Both the position numbers and the translations under genes were made by a program. A stretch of DNA of 13,654 bases, taken from Bacteroidota bacterium. GTDB lineage: Bacteria > Bacteroidota > Rhodothermia > Rhodothermales > JAAAOL01. The stretch is from contig JAAAOL010000433.1 of the NCBI GenBank assembly GCA_009908885.1, positions 1 to 13,654 of the forward strand, in the 5' to 3' direction. Positions 5,582 through 12,700 of the stretch are shown here, one piece after another; position 1 is the first letter of the stretch; each line of letters starts with the position of its first letter. The notes under the pieces are model-generated. The model was not told the DNA's origin. It did not search any database and was given only the letters and a program-made list of their open reading frames with translations.

Positions 5582-7579
5582 CTATGAGTCCGCCCCTTCC
5601 TGTTTTTTCTGACTGCTGACGCGGTCGGTGACGTCCTCGCCGTTGCGGGGATCGACGAAGCGGTAGTCCATCGAGCGCATCGCGTCGTCCACCTCGACGC
5701 GGACCCGGACGAGGTGCTTCATGAACCAGCGCGTCGGCTGCGTGGGTACGCTCCGGTTCAGGTAGGCCGCCGTGAACGGGTGGACGTGCAGCGTCACGGC
5801 GCGCCCGCCCTCGGCCTTGTAGTTCGCCACCCATACCTCTAGCTCCTCCAGCAGCTCGCTGGGCGACTGCTTGGGCGGCTTCGGCGGAGCGGCGGCGCGG
5901 GCCTGCTCACGCGGCTGCCCGTTGCTGCGCTGCTGCTTGGGCGGCTTCGCGGACGAGCGCTCCTGCCGGGCGCGGCGGTCCTCCCGCTTCTGAGCCTCCT
6001 CCCGCTTCTGAGCCTCCTCTTGCTTCTGCTGCCGCTGCTGCTCGCGCTGCCGCTGCTGGTGTTGCTCGCGCTGCCGCTGGCGTTTCTGTTGCTCCTGCTT
6101 CCGGTCGCGCTGCTGCTGCTCGCGTTGTCTCGACTTCTGCTGCCGCTGCTGAGCATCGTCGTCCGCCTCCCCGTTGCCCGCATTGGGTCCGGAGAAGGTG
6201 GTGGTGATGCTGGGGCGCAGGCGCTGCCGCGTGATCTGGACCAGCCCGAAGTCGCTCATCGGGAGCAACTTCGTGACGGCGCGGTCCGACTTGAATTCCT
6301 TCTTGAGCTCGTCGTAGACCTTCTTGCGGTTGTGGTCGTGACGCAGGTCGATGAAGTCGACCACGATGATGCCGCCGAGGTCGCGCAGGCGGATTTGCTT
6401 GGCGATGGCGCGGGCCGCCTCCAGGTTGACCTTGAGCGAGTTCGCCTCCTGCGACATGCCGCGCCCGGACCGGCCCGAGTTGACGTCCACCACGTGCATC
6501 GCCTCGGTCCGCTCGATGAACAGATACCCGCCCGAGGGCAGCTCGACGCGGTGCTCGAAGACCTCTTCGATGTCCTGCTTCAGGTTGGTCCGCTGGAAGA
6601 CGCTGTCATTGCCCTTGTGGAGCTGGACGGCGCTCTCCATCTGCGGCGCCACCGCGTGGATGTAGTTGCGCACGCTGCGGTACATGCGCGGGTTGTCGAT
6701 CAGGATGCGGTCGTAGTCCTCGGAGAACAGGTCGCGGATGATGGACGAGGCCATGTTGACGTCCTCGTACGCCTTGATCGGCTTGCCGGGGCGGCCCGCC
6801 AGCTTCTTCTCGATGCTTTCCCACTTTTCCATCAGCAGGCGCAGGTCCGTGTCCAGCGTCTTGGCGTCGCGCCCTTCCGCCACGGTGCGCACGATGACGC
6901 CGAAGCCCTTCGGCAGCAGACTTTGCGCGAGCGCCTTCAGGCGGCGGCGCTCCTTCTGGCTGGTAATCTTCTTCGAGACCGCCGCGTAGTTGGCCAGCGG
7001 CACGAGTACCAGGAAGCGCCCGGCCAGTGAGATGTCCGCCGAGATGCGGCTGCCCTTGTTGGAGATGGGCTCCTTGGTCACCTTGACCAGGATGCGCTGG
7101 TCGCGCTTCAGGATCTTGGCCGCCCGGGACCGGATGGACCGACCGCGCCCCCGCTTGCCCTTCGAGCGGCGCTGGGCGGAACGGCGCTTGCCGCGCTGCT
7201 TGGCGTCGCGCTTTCGCTGCTTGCCCGAGTTCGAGCGGTTCTTCTTGTTGCCCCGCTTCGGATGGTGCCGCTTGGAGCGACGGGAACTCTTCGGCGTGAA
7301 CGTCTTGGCCTGAGGCCGGTCCTGGTTGACGTAGGCCAGCCAGTCGGTCAGGTTGTCGGGCAGGTCCGAGAAGTGGAGAAAGGCGTCCTGTTCCTGGCCG
7401 ATGTCCACGAAGGCCGCCTGGATGCTCGGCATGACGCGCCGGATGCGGCCCAGGTAGATGTCCCCGATGGTGCGTTCGTTTTCGGGCGTCTCGAAGTACA
7501 GCTCCGCGAGGTCACCGTTTTCGAGGATCGCGATGCGGGTCTGGTCTTGCTCGGCGTTGATGACAATTTCTTTTCCCAT
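5582..7579 (-). CDS. Rne/Rng family endoribonuclease (RNase E/G type), cysteine-free
   Basis: A 665-residue endoribonuclease that cuts single-stranded A/U-rich RNA in mRNA decay and rRNA processing. Order of parts: RNase-H-like start with an S1 domain (about 36-195) interrupted by a very basic Lys/Arg insertion (about 95-157); 5'-sensor and catalytic core to about 458, with metal ligands D365 (VVDVNSGR) and D408 (VVDFIDLRHD); a Gln/Arg/Glu/Lys-rich low-complexity stretch (about 474-570); and an RNase G-like C-terminal domain (572-640) with VHPFTAAYLNR. In RNase E/G a CPxC Zn-link motif normally follows the catalytic core; here there is none, and the whole protein has no cysteine. ATG 7579 is chosen because MGKEIVINAEQ matches the family start; the frame is open to 7741, but the extra 54 residues are Pro/Arg-rich and unlike any domain. 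Whether to call it Rne or Rng is unclear, so no symbol is given. Confidence 0.94.
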   Translation of the reverse strand: MGKEIVINAEQDQTRIAILENGDLAELYFETPENERTIGDIYLGRIRRVMPSIQAAFVDIGQEQDAFLHFSDLPDNLTDWLAYVNQDRPQAKTFTPKSSRRSKRHHPKRGNKKNRSNSGKQRKRDAKQRGKRRSAQRRSKGKRGRGRSIRSRAAKILKRDQRILVKVTKEPISNKGSRISADISLAGRFLVLVPLANYAAVSKKITSQKERRRLKALAQSLLPKGFGVIVRTVAEGRDAKTLDTDLRLLMEKWESIEKKLAGRPGKPIKAYEDVNMASSIIRDLFSEDYDRILIDNPRMYRSVRNYIHAVAPQMESAVQLHKGNDSVFQRTNLKQDIEEVFEHRVELPSGGYLFIERTEAMHVVDVNSGRSGRGMSQEANSLKVNLEAARAIAKQIRLRDLGGIIVVDFIDLRHDHNRKKVYDELKKEFKSDRAVTKLLPMSDFGLVQITRQRLRPSITTTFSGPNAGNGEADDDAQQRQQKSRQREQQQRDRKQEQQKRQRQREQHQQRQREQQRQQKQEEAQKREEAQKREDRRARQERSSAKPPKQQRSNGQPREQARAAAPPKPPKQSPSELLEELEVWVANYKAEGGRAVTLHVHPFTAAYLNRSVPTQPTRWFMKHLVRVRVEVDDAMRSMDYRFVDPRNGEDVTDRVSSQKKQEGADS
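5983..6018. repeat. Exact 18-base tandem duplication inside the ribonuclease gene
   Basis: The 18 bases at 5983-6000 are repeated exactly at 6001-6018. On the minus strand each copy encodes KREEAQ-type residues in the charged linker (residues about 520-533), showing that the low-complexity region grows by short in-frame duplications. Confidence 0.9.
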
Positions 7580-8429
7580 GTAGCAGGTGGGTGCGCACGC
7601 ATGCGCGGTAGGCCCTGCGTCGATGCGGGGCGGCTGGCGCGGGCTCAGGCGTTCTGGCACCGAGGCGTCCCCGGTGAACAACGATCGCTGAGGCAGGCCA
7701 GGCGCGTGCGGGCGTCGTACGCGGCCGGGAGAGATGCGCAACCGCTATCTCTCGCAGCATACGAAGAAGGCCGTGAGCCAGCGGACGGCTCAAGGCACGC
7801 GTGCAGCACGCTTCGAGTATGATGAGTAGAACGTGTTGAATGTGGAGGGCAAATCGCCCCATGTCATTGAAACCTAGTCTGGAGGGCGACCCCGCGCGCA
7901 GGATAGAAACGGCTCATTCGAGAGTCGGTGCAGCGGGGCCGCGGCGAGTGGGAGTCAGTGCACGGAGCGCGGCCGTGCCAAAAGTGCGGGAGCGCTTCGA
8001 TGAGGTGACTCCGACTGGTCGGCAGTACATCGTGTAAATCCCGCACCCCCACGAAATGATCCCGAGCCCGCCGTCAGCGATTAGTCATAATTTCCCAAAT
8101 CGCATGTTGACCACGCTGTAGATTGCGGTGCTGCCCAGCCTCTCGGAGGCTGCCTGCTTTGCCCGGGCGCGGGCACCTCAGCGTGGTGCGCTCGAAGGGC
8201 ATACGGTGGGCGATTTCGAGAGGGCAGCCAGAACGCGTGCGAGGTCGGGAGCGCCGTGCCCAGCCCCCCGGGAGCCAAGGCACACCACCTCCACTCGTGC
8301 GTATAGCATCACTGCGGGCCGATAGAGCACTCACCGCCGCACCCGCGTTTCTGGACGTGTCCCGCCGCCTCGGCACAGCGTCCGCTCTTCGCGCCACTCT
8401 CTTAAGACGCTCAGCAAGCACTACTGAAT
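7580..8429. other. 850-base non-coding divergent region between ribonuclease and citrate synthase genes
   Basis: No gene is supported here: the open frames present lack domains, have skewed Arg/Pro/Ala composition and are explained by high GC. Contents seen: a 6-pair hairpin (GCACGG 7960-7965 with CCGTGC 7973-7978); an AT-rich patch at 8080-8105 that stands out sharply and is the best place for a gltA promoter (CATAAT at 8086-8091, with no good upstream partner); a 7-pair, 3-base-loop hairpin at 8136-8152; and a 5-pair GC hairpin at 8161-8174. Both flanking genes therefore have room for long 5' leaders. No tRNA or recognisable riboswitch. Confidence 0.6.
8136..8174 (+). other. Two adjacent hairpins in the gltA leader region
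   Basis: CAGCCTC (8136-8142) pairs with GAGGCTG (8146-8152) around a TCG loop; eight bases later GCCCG (8161-8165) pairs with CGGGC (8170-8174). Between them lies CCTGCTTT, a weak T-run, so the first hairpin could terminate or attenuate a transcript coming from the AT-rich patch at 8080-8105. Role is inferred only. Confidence 0.4.
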
Positions 8430-9617
8430 ATGGCAACGCAGGAGAAAACGGTATCCACTTCGTCGGACGATAGCAAGGGCAACGGTGCCCCTCCCCTCGT
8501 CAAGCGGCGCGGCCTCGAAGGCGTCGTCGCGCTCGATTCCGAACTGTCCGACATCGATGGCCAGAAGGGCCAACTCCTCTACCGGGGGTACGACATCCGC
8601 GACCTCGCTGAAAACACCACGTTCGAGGAGGTCGCCCACCTGCTGTGGAAGGGCCACCTGCCCACCCGCGCCGAGCTGGACGCGCTGCACGAGCAACTGC
8701 AGGCCGAGCGCGCGCTGCCCGCGACGACCCTGGAGATGTTGAAGCAGGTGCCGGACGACGCCAACCCGATGGCCGTCCTCCGCACGATCGTCTCGGCCCT
8801 CGCGTTCGTGGACGACGAGGCGGACGAAATGTCGCCCGAGGCCAACTACCGGAAGGCCCTCCGCATCGCCTCCCGCATGCCGACGATCCTGGCCGCCTAC
8901 GACCGTCTGCGCAAGGGTCAGGACCCGATGGCCCCGCTGGCGAACGTGTCTACCGCGTACGACTTCCTCTACATGCTCAACGGCGAGGAACCCGGCGAGG
9001 CCGCCGAGCGCACCTTCGACGCCTGCCTCGTCCTGCACGCCGAGCACGGCCTGAACGCCTCCACCTTCACAGGGCGCGTCATCGGCTCGACGCTGTCCGA
9101 CATGTACTCGGCCATCCCCGGAGCCATCGGCGCGCTGAAGGGCCCACTCCACGGTGGCGCCAACATCGAGGTGCGCAAGATGCTCATGGAGATCGACGCG
9201 AGCGGCCAGTCGCCCGCCGCGTACGTGAAGCAGAAGCTGGCCAACAAGGAGCGCGTGATGGGCTTCGGCCACCGCGTCTATAAGGTGCTGGACCCGCGCG
9301 CAACGATCCTGAGCGACATGCTGGAAGAGCTCAGCCGCGAGAAGGGCGAGATGCAGTGGTACGACATCAGCCACGAGATCATGGAGACGATGGAAGCCGA
9401 AAAGGGCCTCGCGGCCAACGTCGACTTCTTCAGCGCCTCCATCTACCACATGCTGGGCATCGACATCGACCTCTACACGCCCATCTTTGCCCTCAGCCGC
9501 GTCACGGGATGGACGGCCCACCTGCTGGAACAGTGGTCCGACAACCGCCTGATCCGTCCGCGCGCCGAGTACGTGGGCCCGCGCAATCTCACCGCCACCC
9601 CCATCGACGAGCGGTAG
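8430..9617 (+). CDS. gltA: Citrate synthase
   Basis: Condenses acetyl-CoA and oxaloacetate to citrate, the entry step of the TCA cycle. The 395-residue product is the short citrate synthase form, lacking the longer N-terminal part of the NADH-regulated E. coli-type hexamer, so dimeric enzyme without that control is likely (inference). Seen: GYDIRDLAENTTFEEVAHLL (53-72), HAEHGLNASTF (203-213), and the catalytic triad H241 (PLHGGAN), H281 (GFGHRVYK) and D332 (NVDFFSA), with substrate-binding arginines in HRVYKVLDPR and near the end (RPRAEYVG). The first 25 residues are Ser/Asp/Lys-rich and probably flexible. ATG 8430 is the first in-frame start and gives the normal length. It is a single-gene unit: an 850-base gap lies before it and a strong terminator directly after. 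No Shine-Dalgarno box; the start is preceded by ACTACTGAAT. Confidence 0.97.
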   Translation: MATQEKTVSTSSDDSKGNGAPPLVKRRGLEGVVALDSELSDIDGQKGQLLYRGYDIRDLAENTTFEEVAHLLWKGHLPTRAELDALHEQLQAERALPATTLEMLKQVPDDANPMAVLRTIVSALAFVDDEADEMSPEANYRKALRIASRMPTILAAYDRLRKGQDPMAPLANVSTAYDFLYMLNGEEPGEAAERTFDACLVLHAEHGLNASTFTGRVIGSTLSDMYSAIPGAIGALKGPLHGGANIEVRKMLMEIDASGQSPAAYVKQKLANKERVMGFGHRVYKVLDPRATILSDMLEELSREKGEMQWYDISHEIMETMEAEKGLAANVDFFSASIYHMLGIDIDLYTPIFALSRVTGWTAHLLEQWSDNRLIRPRAEYVGPRNLTATPIDER

Positions 9618-9644
9618 CGCACCCCGTTTCCGCATGCAGATCCG

Positions 9645-9672
9645 AGGCGCACTTCCCCGTGGAGGTGCGCCT
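9645..9672 (+). terminator. gltA: Intrinsic terminator of citrate synthase gene
   Basis: AGGCGCACTTCC (9645-9656) pairs over 12 positions (one T-G wobble) with GGAGGTGCGCCT (9661-9672) around a CCGT loop. T-rich sequence follows (TTGCTGTTTG). It starts 28 bases after the gltA stop and separates this gene from the sdh operon. Confidence 0.88.
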
Positions 9673-9729
9673 TTGCTGTTTGACGGCGCGACGGCGACGC
9701 GGCCCGTACCACACATCGGGGCGAGCTAT

Positions 9730-9773
9730 TTTCAGTAATTTCTGAAACTTGACGTATTCCTAACGATAGGAAT
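9730..9773. promoter_or_regulatory. Two neighbouring 18-base palindromes upstream of sdhC, candidate operators
   Basis: The first, 9730-9747, has TTTCAG and CTGAAA as outer arms around an AATT centre with one mismatched pair. The second, 9756-9773, is ATTCCTA-ACGA-TAGGAAT with perfect 7-base arms. Their centres are 26 bases apart. They lie in an AT-rich pocket after the gltA terminator and about 125-170 bases before the sdhC start, where the sdh promoter is expected; TTGACG (9749-9754) lies between them. No regulator is identified. Confidence 0.5.
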
Positions 9774-9897
9774 CGCCACGGAGCGCAAAACTCTCCCGCC
9801 TGCTTGTTACCTTAGTATCCGTTGCTCCTGTGCTGGCTGTCGCTGTTGACGCCGCGGACGGCTCGCTCGACGCTCCATCCCAAACGCACGCACGCTC

Positions 9898-10308
9898 ATG
9901 GCTGTAGACACCCTAGAACGCCCGAAGATGCAGACCGACACGGGTCGGTTTCAGAAGTACAAGGTGCGGACCGGCATGTTTGCCTGGATCCTGCACCGGC
10001 TGACGGGCTTGGCGCTCGTGGCCTACCTCGTCATCCACGTCTGGGGCCTGCGCGCTCTGACGGACGCGGAGGCCTTCAACCACCTGATCGCCAAGTACCA
10101 CGCGCCGATCTTCAAGGTGGGCGAGTTTCTGCTGCTCGGCGCGGTGGCCTACCACGCCCTCAACGGCCTCCGCATCGTGCTGATCGACTTCCTCGGCTGG
10201 AGTCCGAACCACCGGAAGCTGTTCTGGACGCTCGGCTTCGTGGCCCTCGTGATCCTGATCGTGGGCGGCTACCCGTCGATCGCCTCGCTCGTGTCGTACT
10301 ACGGTTAA
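9898..10308 (+). CDS. sdhC: Succinate dehydrogenase cytochrome b subunit SdhC
   Basis: First membrane anchor of complex II (succinate:quinone oxidoreductase), which passes electrons from the SdhAB catalytic part to the membrane quinone. The 136-residue protein has three hydrophobic segments (about 28-50, 72-98 and 108-130). WILHRLTG (30-37) is the quinone-site motif of SdhC proteins; the position of the E. coli quinone-site serine is Trp30 here. H86 in YHALNGLRIVLID matches the haem b ligand, and H47 in VIHVW is a candidate second ligand. ATG 9898 gives the standard length with a short cytosolic leader. It opens a four-gene operon, with sdhD only 18 bases downstream. The promoter is probably in 9720-9820. 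Confidence 0.93.
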   Translation: MAVDTLERPKMQTDTGRFQKYKVRTGMFAWILHRLTGLALVAYLVIHVWGLRALTDAEAFNHLIAKYHAPIFKVGEFLLLGAVAYHALNGLRIVLIDFLGWSPNHRKLFWTLGFVALVILIVGGYPSIASLVSYYG

Positions 10309-10326
10309 CCTGAACGTCGCTCCGCT

Positions 10327-10824
10327 ATGAACTACGGTAAATCCGCTCGCTCTCCCAACGCGCAGAACTGGTTCCTGCATCGCATCACGGGCACGTTCCT
10401 GGTCTTCCTGCTGATCACGCACTTCTGGGTGCAGCACTACGACCACGAGACGGCAAGCATCGCCAAGCAGGTCATCTCCAGCGAACAGGTGGAGGACGGC
10501 ACGCTCCCCGAGTATCCGGAAGCCGCCCAGGCCGCCGTCGCCAAGCGCACCGACGGCGCGACGGGCGCGGTGACGCCCTACGACGTGGTGATGCAGCGCC
10601 TGGCCGATCCGGTCTACGCTGTACTCTGGAAGGGCTTCAACATCCTGTTTCTGCTCTTTGCCCTGCACCACGGCTTCTACGGCCTCAACAACGTGCTGAC
10701 CGACTACATACGGAACGACATGGGCCGCGCCGTCGCCAAGGTGCTGTCGTGGACGCTCGCGCTGGTGTTGCTGGTCGTGGGCCTCTACTCGGTCATCACG
10801 GCGGGCTGGAACTACACGCCCTAA
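10327..10824 (+). CDS. sdhD: Succinate dehydrogenase membrane anchor subunit SdhD
   Basis: Second membrane subunit of complex II, 165 residues. It is built like SdhC: WFLHRITG at 15-22 mirrors the SdhC motif, followed by H32 in THFW, and HHGFYGLNNVL (114-124) mirrors the SdhC haem-ligand helix. Hydrophobic segments lie at about 18-36, 98-126 and 133-158. Between the first two is an unusually long, acidic connecting loop (about 38-92) with EQVEDGTLPEYPEAAQ. Having His pairs in both SdhC and SdhD suggests a two-haem (type A) anchor, the arrangement common with menaquinone; this is inference. The ATG at 10327 follows sdhC by 18 bases. sdhA follows 62 bases later. Confidence 0.92.
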   Translation: MNYGKSARSPNAQNWFLHRITGTFLVFLLITHFWVQHYDHETASIAKQVISSEQVEDGTLPEYPEAAQAAVAKRTDGATGAVTPYDVVMQRLADPVYAVLWKGFNILFLLFALHHGFYGLNNVLTDYIRNDMGRAVAKVLSWTLALVLLVVGLYSVITAGWNYTP

Positions 10825-10886
10825 CCCACTGACGTCCCCTCGCCTCTGCACTCCTACGGATCCCATCCACCCGACATAGAGTCGCC

Positions 10887-12629
10887 ATGATTTTCGAGCA
10901 TGATGTCGTCATCGTTGGTGCGGGCGGTGCTGGCCTGATGGCCGCCCTGTACGCCAAGGAAGGCGGCGCCGACGTCGCCGTCGTATCCAAGCTCCACCCG
11001 CTACGCTCCCACACGGGGGCAGCGCAGGGGGGCATCGGCGCGGCCCTCGGCAACGAGGAAGAGGACCACTGGCTCTGGCATGCCTTCGACACGGTCAAGG
11101 GCAGCGACTACCTGGGCGACCAGGACGCCATCGAGACGATGTGCCAGGACGCGTCCCGTACCATCGTGGAGCTGGAGCACTACGGCGTGCCCTTCTCGCG
11201 CAACAAGGAGGGCAAGATCTCGCAGCGCCGCTTCGGCGGGCACACGCGCAACTTCGGCGAGGCGCCGGTGCGCCGGGCCTGCCACGCCGCGGACCGCACC
11301 GGGCACACCATCCTGCACACGCTCTACGACCAGTGCCTGAAAAACAACGTCCGCTTCTACGACGAATTTCAGGTCATCGACCAGATCATGACGCCGGAGG
11401 GCGAGTCCGCCGGCGTGGTGGCCTATGAGATCCTGACGGGCGAGGTGCACACGTTCCACGCCAAGATCGTCTGCTACGCCACGGGCGGCTTCGGGCGCGC
11501 CTTCAAGACGACCTCGAACGCCCACGCGGGCACCGGCGACGGCATGGCCATCCTGCTGCGCAACGGCCTGCCGATGGAGGACATGGAGTTCGTCCAGTTC
11601 CACCCGACGGGCCTCTACCGCCTCGGCATCCTGATCACGGAGGGCGCCCGCGGCGAGGGCGGCATCCTGCGCAACAGCGAGGGCGAGCGCTTCATGGAAC
11701 GCTACGCGCCGACGGTCAAGGACCTCGCGCCCCGCGATCTCGTCAGCCAGTGCATCTACAAAGAGATCCAGGAGGGCCGCGGCATCAAGGGCAAAGAGTA
11801 CGTCCACCTGGACCTGACGCACGTCGGGCGGGACGTGATCGAGAAGAAGCTGCCTGAAATCGCGGTCTTTTCGCGCACCTACATGGGCGTCGACCCGCTC
11901 AAAGAGCCAATTCCGGTGGCGCCGACGTGCCACTACGCGATGGGCGGCATTCCGACGGACTACGACGGGCGCGTGGAGAAGGGCAACCGGGGCGACGTGG
12001 TGCCGGGCCTCTACGCTGTAGGCGAGTGCGCCTGCGTCTCGGTGCACGGCGCCAACCGCCTCGGCACCAACTCGCTCGTCGAACTCGTCGTCTTCGGCCG
12101 CCGCGCCGGGATGCGGATGGCGCGCGAGATCGAACAGCGGCGCGACACGCCGAGGCCTGCCCTGCCGGACAACCCGGAGAAGACGACGCGCGAGATGCTG
12201 GAGAGCATCCTCAGCCGCACCGAGGGCGAACCCGTCGTCCAGGTGCGCAATGACCTGCAGAAGACGATGATGGACAACGTCTCCGTCTTCCGCAACGAAG
12301 AGACCATCTCCACCGCCCTCGACGACCTCCAGGAGATCCGCAAGCGCGCGCACAACGTCGTCATCGACGACAAGGGCACGCAGTTCAACACCGAGTTGAT
12401 GGACGCGGTCGAGATTGGCTTCATGGTGGACTACGCCGAGTCCGTCGCCGCGTGCGCGCTGCACCGGACGGAGAGCCGCGGGGCCCACTCGCGCGAGGAT
12501 CACCCGAAGCGCAACGACGACGACTGGCTGAAGCACACGCTCTTCTTCAGCAACTGCAAGGGCGATTACGACTTCGCCTACAAAGACGTCGCCATCACGC
12601 GCTTCCAGCCGAAAGAACGTAAGTACTAA
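10887..12629 (+). CDS. sdhA: Succinate dehydrogenase flavoprotein subunit SdhA
   Basis: Catalytic flavoprotein of complex II, oxidising succinate to fumarate on the cytosolic side. The 580-residue product has the FAD-binding start VVIVGAGGAGLMAA (7-20), the flavin-attachment segment LRSHTGAAQGG with H42 as the expected covalent FAD ligand, and active-site residues H239 (QFHPTG), R283 (LAPRDLVS), H349 (CHYAMGG) and R391 (HGANRLGTNSLVEL). TEGARGEGG (251-259) is the substrate-binding glycine-rich loop. The C-terminal part (about 430-580) is the helical domain plus the tail ending FQPKERKY. Length fits the family. ATG 10887 is right for the FAD motif. It is the third gene of the operon and is followed by a 71-base gap before sdhB that contains a periodic pyrimidine tract. 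Confidence 0.98.
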   Translation: MIFEHDVVIVGAGGAGLMAALYAKEGGADVAVVSKLHPLRSHTGAAQGGIGAALGNEEEDHWLWHAFDTVKGSDYLGDQDAIETMCQDASRTIVELEHYGVPFSRNKEGKISQRRFGGHTRNFGEAPVRRACHAADRTGHTILHTLYDQCLKNNVRFYDEFQVIDQIMTPEGESAGVVAYEILTGEVHTFHAKIVCYATGGFGRAFKTTSNAHAGTGDGMAILLRNGLPMEDMEFVQFHPTGLYRLGILITEGARGEGGILRNSEGERFMERYAPTVKDLAPRDLVSQCIYKEIQEGRGIKGKEYVHLDLTHVGRDVIEKKLPEIAVFSRTYMGVDPLKEPIPVAPTCHYAMGGIPTDYDGRVEKGNRGDVVPGLYAVGECACVSVHGANRLGTNSLVELVVFGRRAGMRMAREIEQRRDTPRPALPDNPEKTTREMLESILSRTEGEPVVQVRNDLQKTMMDNVSVFRNEETISTALDDLQEIRKRAHNVVIDDKGTQFNTELMDAVEIGFMVDYAESVAACALHRTESRGAHSREDHPKRNDDDWLKHTLFFSNCKGDYDFAYKDVAITRFQPKERKY

Positions 12630-12664
12630 TTGCGGGATGAGCGACGGGGGCGAGCATCGCGTTC

Positions 12665-12699
12665 TTCCCCCTTCCCTCCTCCCCCATCCCTCCGACCCC
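12665..12699. promoter_or_regulatory. Five pyrimidine heptanucleotides before sdhB; G-quadruplex motif on minus strand
   Basis: Five 7-base units run without a gap to one base before the sdhB ATG; the first is TTCCCCC, the second TTCCCTC, and all share a central CCC-type core. On the minus strand this gives five runs of three to five G separated by two to five bases, which meets the usual G-quadruplex pattern. It replaces any Shine-Dalgarno box in front of sdhB. An effect on sdhB expression is inferred. Confidence 0.65.
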
Positions 12700-12700
12700 T

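Noticed and set aside
7577..7741. Upstream extension of the ribonuclease reading frame by 54 codons
   Set aside because: The extra part is Pro/Arg/Ala-rich with no domain, while MGKEIVINAEQ at 7579 matches the family start; the extension is an open frame caused by high GC.
7840..8037. Plus-strand open frame of 65 codons in the rne-gltA gap
   Set aside because: No recognisable motif, low-complexity Arg/Val/Ala content, and no start context; indistinguishable from chance in GC-rich DNA.
8074..8436. Minus-strand open frame of 120 codons in the gap before gltA
   Set aside because: It overlaps the gltA start, has an Arg-rich composition, no domain and no supporting context.
11001..12536. 511-codon minus-strand open frame opposite sdhA
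   Set aside because: Antisense of a well-supported flavoprotein gene; no domain in its own translation.
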